Positions 37,094 to 45,824 of a stretch of DNA of 64,000 bases are shown here, piece after piece. Made by a program: the position numbers and the translations under genes. The notes under the pieces were generated by a model. That model made no database searches. It saw only the letters and a list, made by a program, of their open reading frames with translations, and was not told the DNA's origin. The stretch spans positions 4,154,001 through 4,218,000 of the forward strand of contig NZ_CP082833.1 of NCBI RefSeq assembly GCF_021278985.1. Reading direction: 5' to 3'. The DNA comes from Citrobacter rodentium NBRC 105723 = DSM 16636. Lineage in GTDB: Bacteria > Pseudomonadota > Gammaproteobacteria > Enterobacterales > Enterobacteriaceae. Positions within the stretch are counted from its first letter, which is position 1. Each line of letters begins with the position of its first letter.

Positions 37094-37449
37094 GCCAGAG
37101 GAAAAATGCATAAACGAGAGCCGGAAACGCAAAATCAACGGCTTAAAACCTGACGATATGCACTTTTATTGCATAAAAAGTGAATATATTTACCGGAAAG
37201 AGGAACTAATGGATGAAAATCTGAAGTATTATGCAAAAACCAAATATAATTCTGGATTTGTGATCGCCTGCGAAATTTACCGGAAAGTATTGCCTCATTG
37301 CGCAGCACTCTGCCCATAAAAAGCGCAGGCTGTGCCCCATCGTTAATCGTATTCGCCATCATTCGCGGAAACTGGCGACAAGTGGCAGTCAGGCAGCGGA
37401 AATTCTGCTACCATCCCTGCACTATTCACCCAGTAAAGTGGCAGCGACT
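37094..37449. promoter_or_regulatory. astC-xthA divergent control region
   Basis: Over 350 bases between divergent operons. Near 37158-37172 TGCACTTTTATTGCA resembles an NtrC site with shortened spacing, and GTGAATATATTTAC (37180-37193) resembles an ArgR half-box pair. TTTACCGGAAAG occurs twice (37189-37200 and 37276-37287). A 36-codon frame at 37209-37319 with an AGAGG before its ATG shows no known homology and is not called. These assignments are tentative. Confidence 0.4.
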
Positions 37450-38256
37450 ATGAAATTTGTCTCTTTTAATATCAACGGCCTGCGCGCCAGACCTCATCAA
37501 CTGGAAGCCATCGTCGAAAAACACCAACCGGACGTCATTGGCCTGCAGGAGACAAAAGTTCATGATGACATGTTCCCGCTCGAGGATGTCGCCAGGCTCG
37601 GCTACAACGTCTTTTATCACGGCCAGAAAGGCCATTACGGCGTGGCGCTGCTGACCAAAGAGACGCCCATTGCCGTTCGCCGCGGCTTCCCGGACGATGG
37701 CGAGGAGGCGCAGCGCCGGATCATCATGGCGGAACTCCCGTCGCCGCTGGGCAATGTCACCGTTATCAACGGCTATTTCCCGCAGGGCGAAAGCCGCGAC
37801 CATCCGCTTAAATTCCCGGCCAAAGCGCAGTTTTATCAGAACTTACAGAATTACCTCGACAGCGAACTGAAGCGCGATAATCCCGTACTAATCATGGGTG
37901 ATATGAATATCAGCCCGTCAGATCGCGATATTGGCATCGGTGAAGAGAACCGCAGGCGCTGGCTGCGCACCGGGAAATGCTCTTTCCTGCCGGAAGAGCG
38001 CGAATGGATGGACCGCCTGCTGAACTGGGGGCTGGTGGACACCTTCCGCCATGCGCACCCGGAAACGAACGATAAATTCTCCTGGTTTGACTACCGCTCG
38101 AAAGGGTTTGACGATAACCGCGGCCTGCGCATCGATCTGCTGCTGGCCAGCCAGCCGCTGGCGGAGCGCTGCGTGGAAACCGGCATCGACTATGCGATTC
38201 GCGGCATGGAAAAACCGTCCGATCACGCGCCGGTGTGGGCGAAGTTTGACGTTTGA
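37450..38256 (+). CDS. xthA: Exonuclease III
   Basis: Main apurinic/apyrimidinic endonuclease and 3'-phosphatase of base excision repair. 268 residues from MKFVSFNINGLRARP; the frame is open four codons up but the family starts here. Metal and active-site residues are in LQETKVHDD, NGYFPQGES, GDMNIS and the final PSDHAPVW. It is nine bases before the next gene, so they may share a transcript. Confidence 0.97.
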   Translation: MKFVSFNINGLRARPHQLEAIVEKHQPDVIGLQETKVHDDMFPLEDVARLGYNVFYHGQKGHYGVALLTKETPIAVRRGFPDDGEEAQRRIIMAELPSPLGNVTVINGYFPQGESRDHPLKFPAKAQFYQNLQNYLDSELKRDNPVLIMGDMNISPSDRDIGIGEENRRRWLRTGKCSFLPEEREWMDRLLNWGLVDTFRHAHPETNDKFSWFDYRSKGFDDNRGLRIDLLLASQPLAERCVETGIDYAIRGMEKPSDHAPVWAKFDV

Positions 38257-38265
38257 TCGACGCCG

Positions 38266-38940
38266 GTGAAGTCAAAGAAACGCCTGTTAACGGGCCTGAT
38301 CGTCCTCTGTATAGTCGGGGTGGTATGGGCGATGCCCCCCGGCCTTCTTACCCTTGAGACGATCAGGCGCAATCATTCTCTGCTGGCGGACTGGCAGCGC
38401 CAGTCGCCTTTTCTCTGCGCGGCGCTCTATTTTCTGCTCTACACCGCGGTGGCGGCGCTGTCCGTTCCCGGCGCTGCGCTGCTGACCCTGCTCGGCGGGG
38501 CGCTGTTTGGTCTTTGCCAGGGCGCGCTGCTGGTCTCTTTCGCCTCGACGCTGGGGGCCACGCTGGCGATGCTCGCCAGCCGCTACCTGCTGCGTGAACA
38601 GGTAACGCGCCGTTTCAGCCGCCAGATGGCGGCGCTGAATCGCGGCATGGCGCGGGACGGCGTATTCTACCTTTTTGCGCTACGCCTGATGCCGCTGTTC
38701 CCGTTTGTGATGGTGAATCTGCTGGCGGGATTAACGACCGTTGGCGTTCGCCGCTACTGGTGGGTCAGCCAGTTGGGGATGCTGCCCGCCACGCTGGTTT
38801 ATCTGAACGCCGGACGCCAGTTAAGTCAGCTGACATCAATGCGTGAGATTCTCTCTCCGGCTATGCTGGCCGCCTTCGCCCTGCTCGGGCTTTTACCGCT
38901 GGCCTCTCGCTGGCTGGCGACACGTTTTATTCAGGAGTAA
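38266..38940 (+). CDS. TVP38/TMEM64-family membrane protein (YdjX/YdjZ type)
   Basis: 224 residues, starting at a GTG (MKSKKRLLTGLIVL) without a clear ribosome site, so the start is not certain. About five membrane helices. The family segment is seen as LSVPGAALLTLLGGALFG, then LFALRLMPLFPFVMVNLLAG. E. coli has ydjX, ydjY and ydjZ here; only one gene is present, and I cannot tell whether it is ydjX or ydjZ, though its helices look more like YdjZ. Function of the family in bacteria is unclear. It ends two bases before ynjB. Confidence 0.85.
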   Translation: MKSKKRLLTGLIVLCIVGVVWAMPPGLLTLETIRRNHSLLADWQRQSPFLCAALYFLLYTAVAALSVPGAALLTLLGGALFGLCQGALLVSFASTLGATLAMLASRYLLREQVTRRFSRQMAALNRGMARDGVFYLFALRLMPLFPFVMVNLLAGLTTVGVRRYWWVSQLGMLPATLVYLNAGRQLSQLTSMREILSPAMLAAFALLGLLPLASRWLATRFIQE

Positions 38941-38942
38941 CG

Positions 38943-40106
38943 ATGCGTTGGGGATATGTTATTGCCGGCCTTTTGTTAAGCGCCCAGCTTCATGCTGCGG
39001 AGAGCTGGCAGCAGATCAAAGAGGAGGCCAAAGGCCAGACGGTATGGTTTAACGCCTGGGGCGGCGACAGCGCAATCAACCGGTATCTGGACTGGGTCAG
39101 CGGCGAGATGAAAACCCATTATGCCATCGATCTTAAAATCGTCCATCTGGCGGATGCCGCCGATGCGGTCAGGCGCATCCAGACCGAAGCCGCCGCCGGA
39201 CGCAAAAGCGGCGGTTCGGTGGATCTGCTGTGGGTGAACGGCGAAAACTTCCGCACGCTGAAACAGGCGGGACTGTTGCAAAGTCATTGGGCGGAAACGC
39301 TGCCAGACTGGCGCTACGTCGATACGCAAAAGCCGGTGCGCGAAGATTTTTCCATTCCCACCGACGGCGCAGAATCCCCCTGGGGCGGCGCGCAACTAAC
39401 CTTTATCGCCGACCGTAAGGTCACGCCGCAGCCGCCGCAAAGTCCGCAGGCGCTGCTGGCGTTCGCCAAAGCCCATCCGGGCGCCGTCAGCTACCCGCGA
39501 CCGCCGGATTTCACCGGTACGGCCTTCCTGGAACAGCTGCTGATTTCGCTGACCAGGCGCCCGGAAGCCCTTAACACGGCGCCGGATAACGCCTCGTTCA
39601 CTGAGGTGACCGCCCCTTTGTGGCACTATCTCGACGCCCTGCATCCGTACCTGTGGCGGCAGGGAAAAGATTTCCCCCCCACCCCGGCGCGAATGGATAC
39701 CCTGTTAAACAGCGGCACGCTGCGCCTGTCGATGACCTTTAATCCGGCCCACGCGCAGCAAAAAATCGCCAGCGGCGAACTGCCCGCAAGCAGCTACAGC
39801 TTCGGCTTTTCCACAGGCATGATTGGCAACGTCCACTTCGTGACCATCCCGGCTAACGCCCGCGCCAGCGCCGGAGCCAAAGTGGTGGCGAACTTCCTGC
39901 TTTCGCCGCAGGCGCAGCTGCGCAAGGCCGATCCGACCATCTGGGGCGACCCGTCGGTGCTGGATCCGCAAAAGCTGCCCGCCGCCCAGCGGGAGGCGTT
40001 AGCCGCTTATACCCCAGCGGGTCTGCCCGCCGTACTGCCTGAACCGCACGCGGCCTGGGTTAACGCACTGGAGCAGGAATGGCTGCGCCGTTACGGTACG
40101 CGCTGA
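38943..40106 (+). CDS. ynjB: Putative ABC transporter substrate-binding protein YnjB
   Basis: 387 residues with a signal peptide (MRWGYVIAGLLLSAQLHA) and a type-2 periplasmic binding fold (AEGQTVWFNAWG-like start, WGDPSVLDPQKLP near the end). Part of the predicted YnjBCD import system, whose substrate is not known. The 3' end overlaps ynjC by 28 bases. Confidence 0.93.
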   Translation: MRWGYVIAGLLLSAQLHAAESWQQIKEEAKGQTVWFNAWGGDSAINRYLDWVSGEMKTHYAIDLKIVHLADAADAVRRIQTEAAAGRKSGGSVDLLWVNGENFRTLKQAGLLQSHWAETLPDWRYVDTQKPVREDFSIPTDGAESPWGGAQLTFIADRKVTPQPPQSPQALLAFAKAHPGAVSYPRPPDFTGTAFLEQLLISLTRRPEALNTAPDNASFTEVTAPLWHYLDALHPYLWRQGKDFPPTPARMDTLLNSGTLRLSMTFNPAHAQQKIASGELPASSYSFGFSTGMIGNVHFVTIPANARASAGAKVVANFLLSPQAQLRKADPTIWGDPSVLDPQKLPAAQREALAAYTPAGLPAVLPEPHAAWVNALEQEWLRRYGTR

Positions 40107-41614
40107 TCCTGCTGGCATGGCTGGGCATGGCAGTCGTCTACTCGCCGCTGCCGCCTGCCGCCTTTCTGCTGCTCCGGCCCGCTTTTTCGCTGGCGAACTG
40201 GCAGGCGCTGTTCGCCGATCCGCAGTTGCCGCAGGCCCTGCTGGCTACCCTCGTTTCGGTACTGATTGCCGCCGCCGGCGCGCTGTTTATCGCCCTGGCG
40301 ATCGTCGTGGCGATCTGGCCCGGTGACAAATGGCGTCAGCTGAGCAGACGGCTGCCGTGGCTGCTGGCGATCCCCCACGTCGCGTTCGCCAGCGCGGCGC
40401 TGCTGCTGTTTGCCGATGGCGGCTTACTCTGGCGCGCACTGCCGTTTCTGACGCCGCCGATGGACGGCTACGCTATCGGAATGGGCGTCACGCTGGCGGT
40501 TAAAGAGAGCGCCTTTGTACTGTGGGTGCTGGCGGTCGTACTGAGCGAAAAACGGCTTACGCAGCACATGGTGGTTCTCGATTCCCTCGGCTACAGCCGT
40601 TGGCAGGCGCTCCGCTGGCTGATCCTGCCCGCCACCGCGCCCGCGCTGGGGGCGATAATGCTGGCGGTGATCGCCTGGACGCTGTCGACGGTGGATGTGG
40701 CGATGATTCTCGGCCCCGGCAACCCGCCGACGCTGGCGGTTCTAAGCTGGCAATGGTTAAGCCAGGGCGACAGCGCGCAGCAGATCAAAGGCACGCTGGC
40801 AAGCCTGCTGCTGGCGCTGCTGCCCATCGTTTTCGCGCTGCCCGCTTATCTTTTCTGGCGCAGCTGGCGGCGAACGTTTCTTGACGTCAGCGGCCTGCGT
40901 CAGCGTCACTCTCCGGCGCTGGCGGGCGGCATCCTCACACGCCTTCTGCCGCTGACGGGGCTTCTCTGCGCCGTCGTCCTGGCCGCTACCGCCACCCATT
41001 CCGCCCTCGATCGCGAGGCGCTGAACAACAGCCTGCTGTCGGGCATTATCGCCAGCGTACTGGCGCTGATAATCCTGCTGCTCTGGCTGGAGTGGGGGCC
41101 GCAGCGCGGTCACCGCTGGGTATGGCTGCCGATTTTTCTTCCGGCGCTACCGCTGGTTGCCGGACAATACGCCATTGCGCTGCGTCTCGGACAGGACGGC
41201 CTGTATACCACGCTGATCTGGGGACATCTGCTGTGGGTGACGCCGTGGATGCTGTTTGTGCTGAAGCCTGCCTGGCAAAGCATCGACCCGCGATTGGTGC
41301 TGGTCGCGCAAACGCTGGGCTGGTCGCCGCTGCGGATTTTCTGCTACCTGAAATGTCCGCTGATGCTGCGCCCGGCGCTGGCCGCGCTGGCGGTCGGCTT
41401 CTCGGTCAGCATTGCGCAATATATGCCGACGCTGTGGCTCGGCGCGGGGCGCTTTCCCACGCTGACGACAGAGGCCGTCGCGCTCAGCAGCGGCGGCAGT
41501 AGCGGGATCATGGCGGCGCAGGCGCTGTGGCAAATGCTGTTGCCGCTGCTGGTCTTTATGCTGGCAGGCGGAATTTCACACTGGGTCGGGCGCGCCCGAC
41601 AAGGACTGCGCTGA
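40079..41614 (+). CDS. ynjC: Putative ABC transporter permease YnjC
   Basis: 511 residues with two copies of the binding-protein-dependent permease unit, about twelve membrane helices. The EAA-type loops that touch the ATPase are seen as LDSLGYSRWQALRWLILPA in the first half and AQTLGWSPLRIFCYLKCP in the second. Overlaps ynjB by 28 bases and shares TGATG with ynjD. Confidence 0.93.
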   Translation: MAAPLRYALILLAWLGMAVVYSPLPPAAFLLLRPAFSLANWQALFADPQLPQALLATLVSVLIAAAGALFIALAIVVAIWPGDKWRQLSRRLPWLLAIPHVAFASAALLLFADGGLLWRALPFLTPPMDGYAIGMGVTLAVKESAFVLWVLAVVLSEKRLTQHMVVLDSLGYSRWQALRWLILPATAPALGAIMLAVIAWTLSTVDVAMILGPGNPPTLAVLSWQWLSQGDSAQQIKGTLASLLLALLPIVFALPAYLFWRSWRRTFLDVSGLRQRHSPALAGGILTRLLPLTGLLCAVVLAATATHSALDREALNNSLLSGIIASVLALIILLLWLEWGPQRGHRWVWLPIFLPALPLVAGQYAIALRLGQDGLYTTLIWGHLLWVTPWMLFVLKPAWQSIDPRLVLVAQTLGWSPLRIFCYLKCPLMLRPALAALAVGFSVSIAQYMPTLWLGAGRFPTLTTEAVALSSGGSSGIMAAQALWQMLLPLLVFMLAGGISHWVGRARQGLR

Positions 41615-42246
41615 TGCTTACCGTTCGCCATCTTTCTCTCGCTCTGAAACATACCCGGCTTTGCGGGCCGTTAACTTTCGACGTGGCAAAAGGTGACATT
41701 GTCACCTTAATGGGGCCTTCCGGCTGCGGTAAGTCCTCGCTGATGGCCTGGATGGTGGGCGCGCTGTCGTCTCCGCTAACGGCCGAAGGCGAAATGTGGC
41801 TCGACGATCGGCGAATCGACCTGCTGCCCACCGCCGCGCGGCAGGTGGGCATTTTATTTCAGGATGCGCTGCTGTTTGATCACTTCAGCGTCGGGCAAAA
41901 TCTGCTGCTGGCGCTGCCCGCGGGGGTGAAAGGCGCATCGCGGCGAGACGCGGTGCTTCATGCGCTGGAGCACGCGGGGATGGCGGGGTTTTTCTCCCGC
42001 GATCCGGCGTCGCTCTCCGGTGGTCAGCGCGCGCGGATTGCCCTGCTTCGCGCCCTGCTGGCGCAGCCGCGGGCGCTGCTGCTCGACGAACCCTTCAGCC
42101 GTCTTGACGCCGACCGGCGCGCCGATTTCCGCCAGTGGGTGTTTGCCGAAGTACGCCGCCGCAATATTCCGGTGGTGCAGGTCACTCATGATGAGCAGGA
42201 TATACCGTCCGGCGGACGCGTGTTGTACCTGACGCCGCCATCGTGA
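41614..42246 (+). CDS. ynjD: Putative ABC transporter ATP-binding protein YnjD
   Basis: 210 residues from MLTVRHLSLALKH; the frame is open far upstream inside ynjC but this ATG overlaps the ynjC stop (TGATG) and matches E. coli. Walker A GPSGCGKSS, signature LSGGQRARIALL, Walker B LLLDEPFSRLD, and the switch histidine in QVTHDEQD. Energises the YnjBCD system. Confidence 0.94.
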   Translation: MLTVRHLSLALKHTRLCGPLTFDVAKGDIVTLMGPSGCGKSSLMAWMVGALSSPLTAEGEMWLDDRRIDLLPTAARQVGILFQDALLFDHFSVGQNLLLALPAGVKGASRRDAVLHALEHAGMAGFFSRDPASLSGGQRARIALLRALLAQPRALLLDEPFSRLDADRRADFRQWVFAEVRRRNIPVVQVTHDEQDIPSGGRVLYLTPPS

Positions 42247-42298
42247 ATTGCATACACCCTGCGTTAACGCAAAGTTTTTCGCCGCAAGGAGGCCCAGA

Positions 42299-42403
42299 AT
42301 GACGCCCTCTTATCTCAACGTCGGGCAATTAGATGAAACGTGTTTCTCAAATGACCGCGCTGGCAATGGCTCTTGGGCTGGCTTGCGCTTCTTCCTGGGC
42401 TGA
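42299..42403 (+). CDS. Possible 34-codon coupling frame at the ynjE start
   Basis: ATG with an ideal AAGGAGG ribosome site six bases before it (42286-42292). The frame MTPSYLNVGQLDETC... runs through the ynjE start in another phase and ends 70 bases inside ynjE. The ynjE ATG itself has no good ribosome site, so this frame could bring ribosomes to it. No homology known to me. Confidence 0.35.
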   Translation: MTPSYLNVGQLDETCFSNDRAGNGSWAGLRFFLG

Positions 42404-43640
42404 GGATATGGCGCAGGCGCTCAATTTTACTCAGCTGCAACAACAGCACGGAACGGCGATCGACACCCGCCAAAGCGCCTTCTACAACGGCTGGCCGCAA
42501 AGCCTTAACGGCCCTTCCGGACACGAACCTTCCGCCCTTAACCTTTCCGCCAGCTGGCTTGATAAGATGAGCGACCAGCAGCTGGACAACTGGCTTAAAC
42601 AGCATCAGATCAAGACCGACACGCCGGTCGCGCTGTACGGCAGCAATGGCGATATTCAGGCAGTGAAAACTCGTCTGCGACAGGCGGGGCTTCAGCAGAT
42701 CGCCACGCTCAGCGATGCGTTGCAGACGCCTGCCCATCTGCAACGACTGGCGCATTTCGAACAGCTGGTCTATCCGCAATGGCTGCACGATCTGCAACAG
42801 GGGAAAGCGGTAACGGCGAAACCCGCCGGTGACTGGAAGGTGATCGAAGTCGCCTGGGGCGCGCCGAAGTTCTATCTGCTCAGCCATATTCCCGGTGCCA
42901 GTTACATTGACACCAATGAGGTGGAAAGCGAACCGCTGTGGAACAAAGTCTCTGATGCCGACCTGAAAGCAATGCTGGCGAAACACGGCATTCGCCACGA
43001 CACCACGATGATCCTCTACGGGCGCGACGTCTATGCCGCTGCGCGCGTGGCGCAAATTATGCTTTACGCCGGGGTAAAAGACGTGCGCCTGCTCGACGGC
43101 GGCTGGCAAAGCTGGTCCGACGCAGGCTTACCAGTCGAGCGCGGAACGCCGACGCAAGTGAAGCCTGAAACGGATTTCGGCGCGACCATTCCGGCGCAGC
43201 CGCAATTGATGCTGAACACGGAACAGGCGCGCGGGCTGCTGCATCGTCAGGACGCCTCGCTGGTCAGCATTCGCTCATGGCCGGAATTTATCGGCGTCAC
43301 CAGCGGCTACAGCTACATCAAGCCGAAAGGCGAGATCGCCGGGGCGCGCTGGGGTCATGCGGGCAGCGACTCGACCCACATGGAAGATTTCCATAACCCG
43401 GACGGCACCATGCGCAGCGCAGACGATATCGCCGCGATGTGGAAGCAGTGGAACATTCTGCCGGATCAGCAGGTCGCTTTTTACTGCGGCACCGGCTGGC
43501 GCGCCTCAGAAACCTTCATGTACGCCAGGGCGATGGGCTGGCAGAACGTCGCCGTGTATGACGGCGGCTGGTACGAGTGGAGCCGCGATCCGAAAAATCC
43601 GGTAGCGCGCGGCGAGCGCGGTCCGCAGAGCAGCCTGTAA
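42333..43640 (+). CDS. ynjE: Thiosulfate sulfurtransferase YnjE
   Basis: Three-domain rhodanese of 435 residues, same length as E. coli. Signal peptide MKRVSQMTALAMALGLACAS, cut near SWA-ED. The active cysteine lies in the last domain in FYCGTGWRASE; the first two domains have the rhodanese fold without it. It moves sulfur from thiosulfate and in E. coli has been linked to molybdopterin synthesis. It follows ynjBCD, suggesting the transporter handles a sulfur compound; that is inference. Confidence 0.95.
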   Translation: MKRVSQMTALAMALGLACASSWAEDMAQALNFTQLQQQHGTAIDTRQSAFYNGWPQSLNGPSGHEPSALNLSASWLDKMSDQQLDNWLKQHQIKTDTPVALYGSNGDIQAVKTRLRQAGLQQIATLSDALQTPAHLQRLAHFEQLVYPQWLHDLQQGKAVTAKPAGDWKVIEVAWGAPKFYLLSHIPGASYIDTNEVESEPLWNKVSDADLKAMLAKHGIRHDTTMILYGRDVYAAARVAQIMLYAGVKDVRLLDGGWQSWSDAGLPVERGTPTQVKPETDFGATIPAQPQLMLNTEQARGLLHRQDASLVSIRSWPEFIGVTSGYSYIKPKGEIAGARWGHAGSDSTHMEDFHNPDGTMRSADDIAAMWKQWNILPDQQVAFYCGTGWRASETFMYARAMGWQNVAVYDGGWYEWSRDPKNPVARGERGPQSSL

Positions 43641-43649
43641 CCGTTCAAA

Positions 43650-43670
43650 CGCCGGATAAGCGATCCGGCG
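43650..43670. repeat. REP element between ynjE and ynjF
   Basis: Arms CGCCGGAT / ATCCGGCG around AAGCG, between convergent genes. Confidence 0.75.
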
Positions 43671-43675
43671 AAACC

Positions 43676-44299
43676 TCACCCCTGACGCTGAAGCGCTTTC
43701 AGCGTCAGATAACCACTCCAGACCCGCGTTGCGGTCGTTAACCAGCACAGCGCGCCAAATATCCACGCCATCGGCGCAAAATAGTGCGGTAAAAGGCAGG
43801 CCAGAACGAAAAGGAAAATGGTTTCCGCCCCTTCCGTCAGCCCGCCCAGATAATAGAACGATTTATGCGCATAGCCGGGATTCGCGATATTGTGCTTCGC
43901 CGCCAGCGCGGCAAATGCCAGAAAACTGCTGCCGGTACCGATAAAAGCGAACAGCAGCCAGCCGCCCGCCAGCGCGTTTTGCTGCGGATCCGCCAGAATA
44001 AAACCGAACGGCACCAGCGCGTAAAACAGAAAATCGAGCGAGATATCGAGAAAGCCCCCCGCGTCGCTCAGCCCTCGCCGCCGCGCCAGCGCGCCGTCCA
44101 GTCCGTCAAGCACTCTGTTCAGCACAATGGCGACCAGCGCCGCCGGATACCATTCCAGCGCGAGGAACGGCAGCGCCAGCACGCCGATGGCAAAGCCGGT
44201 CAGCGTGATCCCGTCCGGGGAGAAGCCCGGCCTGTCGAGCAGACCGGCGCAGCGGTGTAACAGCGGCTTCAGCCGCGGATGCAGATGACGGTCAAGCAC
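43676..44299 (-). CDS. ynjF: CDP-alcohol phosphatidyltransferase-family protein YnjF
   Basis: 207 residues, about five membrane helices. The family signature is complete: DGLDGALARRRGL followed by GGFLDISLD, giving the four aspartates that bind metal and CDP. Likely transfers a phospholipid head group or backbone, but the substrate is not known for E. coli YnjF either. The start overlaps the end of ynjA by eight bases. Confidence 0.93.
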   Translation of the reverse strand: MLDRHLHPRLKPLLHRCAGLLDRPGFSPDGITLTGFAIGVLALPFLALEWYPAALVAIVLNRVLDGLDGALARRRGLSDAGGFLDISLDFLFYALVPFGFILADPQQNALAGGWLLFAFIGTGSSFLAFAALAAKHNIANPGYAHKSFYYLGGLTEGAETIFLFVLACLLPHYFAPMAWIFGALCWLTTATRVWSGYLTLKALQRQG

Positions 44300-44861
44300 G
44301 CGGCGCTCCTTTCTGGCTGTCGCACAGCCCCTGGGATGGAATATCCAGCGCGGCGTTAAAGCGCACGGAGAGATTCTGAAACGCCAGCAGCGCGGTCATT
44401 TCGCTAATCTCGTCATCGCTGAAATGCTGTTTCATTTGCGCCTTCAGCGCCTCATCAACCTGCGGCGGGGTGGCGGTAACCGCATCGGCATAGGCCAGCG
44501 CCACGCGCTCCTGCGCGCTGAACAGCGCTGACGTTTGCCACTGCGCGACCGCCAGCACTTTGTCCATCGCGCCGCAGCGTTCCGCCAGGCGCAGGCTGTT
44601 CGCATCAATGCAGAACGCGCAGTGGCACGCCTGCGAAACGCGGGACATCAGCAGCGCGCGCATCTCTGGCGTCAGCCGCGCGCGCCTGCGCTCCAGAAAG
44701 CCGACAAACAGCGCCACCAGCCAGAACAGAAACGGCATCCGTCCCCACCAGCGCGTGGGGTGCAGCACCTCGCCATAGTGTTTTTTCTGGGCCATCGTCA
44801 GCGGCTTCAGGCCTGAAGGAAGGCGGGTTAATGGCTTAACCCACGGTTGCGGATCGTTCAA
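44292..44861 (-). CDS. ynjA: AhpD/carboxymuconolactone decarboxylase-family protein YnjA (TTG start)
   Basis: About 189 residues if it starts at the TTG at 44859-44861, which has GGGAG six bases before it; the open frame reaches further up into the nudG promoter, but the part before is not conserved. The redox pair is in CHCAFCIDANS (CxxC). E. coli YnjA is 182 residues and related but clearly diverged. Here it lies between ynjF and nudG, on the minus strand, while in K-12 it precedes ynjB on the other strand. Confidence 0.8.
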   Translation of the reverse strand: MNDPQPWVKPLTRLPSGLKPLTMAQKKHYGEVLHPTRWWGRMPFLFWLVALFVGFLERRRARLTPEMRALLMSRVSQACHCAFCIDANSLRLAERCGAMDKVLAVAQWQTSALFSAQERVALAYADAVTATPPQVDEALKAQMKQHFSDDEISEMTALLAFQNLSVRFNAALDIPSQGLCDSQKGAPRA

Positions 44862-44939
44862 GGAGGACTCCCGGGACTTCTGGTCAGACAAAGATAACGA
44901 TAGTATGTCACTTTCTGCTGTTAAACATTGACGAATATG

Positions 44940-45353
44940 ATGAAAACTCTCGACGTGGTCGCCGCCATTATTGAGCGCGATGGAAAAATTTTGCTCGCCC
45001 AGCGCCCGGCTCATGCGGATCAGGCGGGCTTGTGGGAATTTGCCGGCGGGAAAGTCGAACCCGGCGAAACGCAGCCGCAGGCGCTCGCTCGCGAACTCAG
45101 GGAAGAGCTGGGGATTGAGGCCACGATCGGGGCATATATCGCCAGCCATCAGCACGAAGTTTCAGGACGATTGATACATCTGCACGCCTGGCACGTTCCG
45201 GCGTTTCGCGGCGAGTTAACCGCCCATGAGCATCAGCAGCTCGCGTGGTGCGCCCCCGTCGCCGCGCTGGACTATCCGCTTGCGCCTGCCGATATTCCTC
45301 TGCTTAACGCCTTTATACTTTCACGCGCCGCCAGACCAGCGGATTCGTGCTGA
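44940..45353 (+). CDS. nudG: CTP/5-methyl-dCTP pyrophosphohydrolase NudG
   Basis: Nudix hydrolase that cleans modified pyrimidine nucleotides such as 5-hydroxy-CTP. 137 residues from MKTLDVVAAII; an ATG directly before it (44937) is possible. The Nudix box is complete: GGKVEPGETQPQALARE continuing LREELGIE. Its 3' end overlaps that of ynjH, which is convergent, by 41 bases. Confidence 0.94.
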   Translation: MKTLDVVAAIIERDGKILLAQRPAHADQAGLWEFAGGKVEPGETQPQALARELREELGIEATIGAYIASHQHEVSGRLIHLHAWHVPAFRGELTAHEHQQLAWCAPVAALDYPLAPADIPLLNAFILSRAARPADSC

Positions 45354-45588
45354 GCGTCCTTTCATCTCGCTGGCACTGCAACAGCACGCCTTCGGCCTTA
45401 ATGACTGCCCCTTCGGAATAGGCGCGATCCTGATAAATACAGCACTGAGCACAGGGCTGTGCGCGCTGGCCGCCGCTGCTAAAGACCTCCGGCGGCACGT
45501 TCACCTCCACTTCCGGGCGAATCAGGGGGTTAGCGAGCGTGGAAAATGAGAGCGCCATCAGCGCGGTTGCCATAACGAAATATCGCAC
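45313..45588 (-). CDS. ynjH: Secreted DUF1496 protein YnjH
   Basis: 91 residues with a signal peptide (MRYFVMATALMALSFSTLA) and three cysteines in CAQCCIYQ plus a fourth in LLQCQRDE, likely paired in the periplasm. Same size and place as E. coli YnjH. Function unknown. Confidence 0.9.
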   Translation of the reverse strand: MRYFVMATALMALSFSTLANPLIRPEVEVNVPPEVFSSGGQRAQPCAQCCIYQDRAYSEGAVIKAEGVLLQCQRDERTLSTNPLVWRRVKV

Positions 45589-45722
45589 TGGAACTCCTTA
45601 ACATTACGGATCTGTTCTGACTATAACGGTCATTTCTTCGGAAAACTTTACTCTCTGCCGTCATCGTTTTTTATTATGACCGAGAGCGGGTTATTAATTT
45701 GCCTGGCCTCACGATTTTTTCC

Positions 45723-45753
45723 TTGCTTCCCGTCACATTGCTGGTGGTATAGT
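45723..45753 (+). promoter_or_regulatory. gdhA: Candidate promoter of gdhA
   Basis: TTGCTT and TATAGT 19 bases apart, about 70 bases before the gdhA ATG. The spacing is long, so confidence is modest. Confidence 0.4.
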
Positions 45754-45824
45754 CAAAAACGGCAAATACGTTAACAAAAAACAACGACAACCACATTATT
45801 GACATATAAGAGGTACTTATATCT

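Noticed and set aside
37059..37319. Frame of 86 codons between astC and xthA
   Set aside because: It runs through the sigma-54 promoter and has no homology; even its inner 36-codon version is unsupported.
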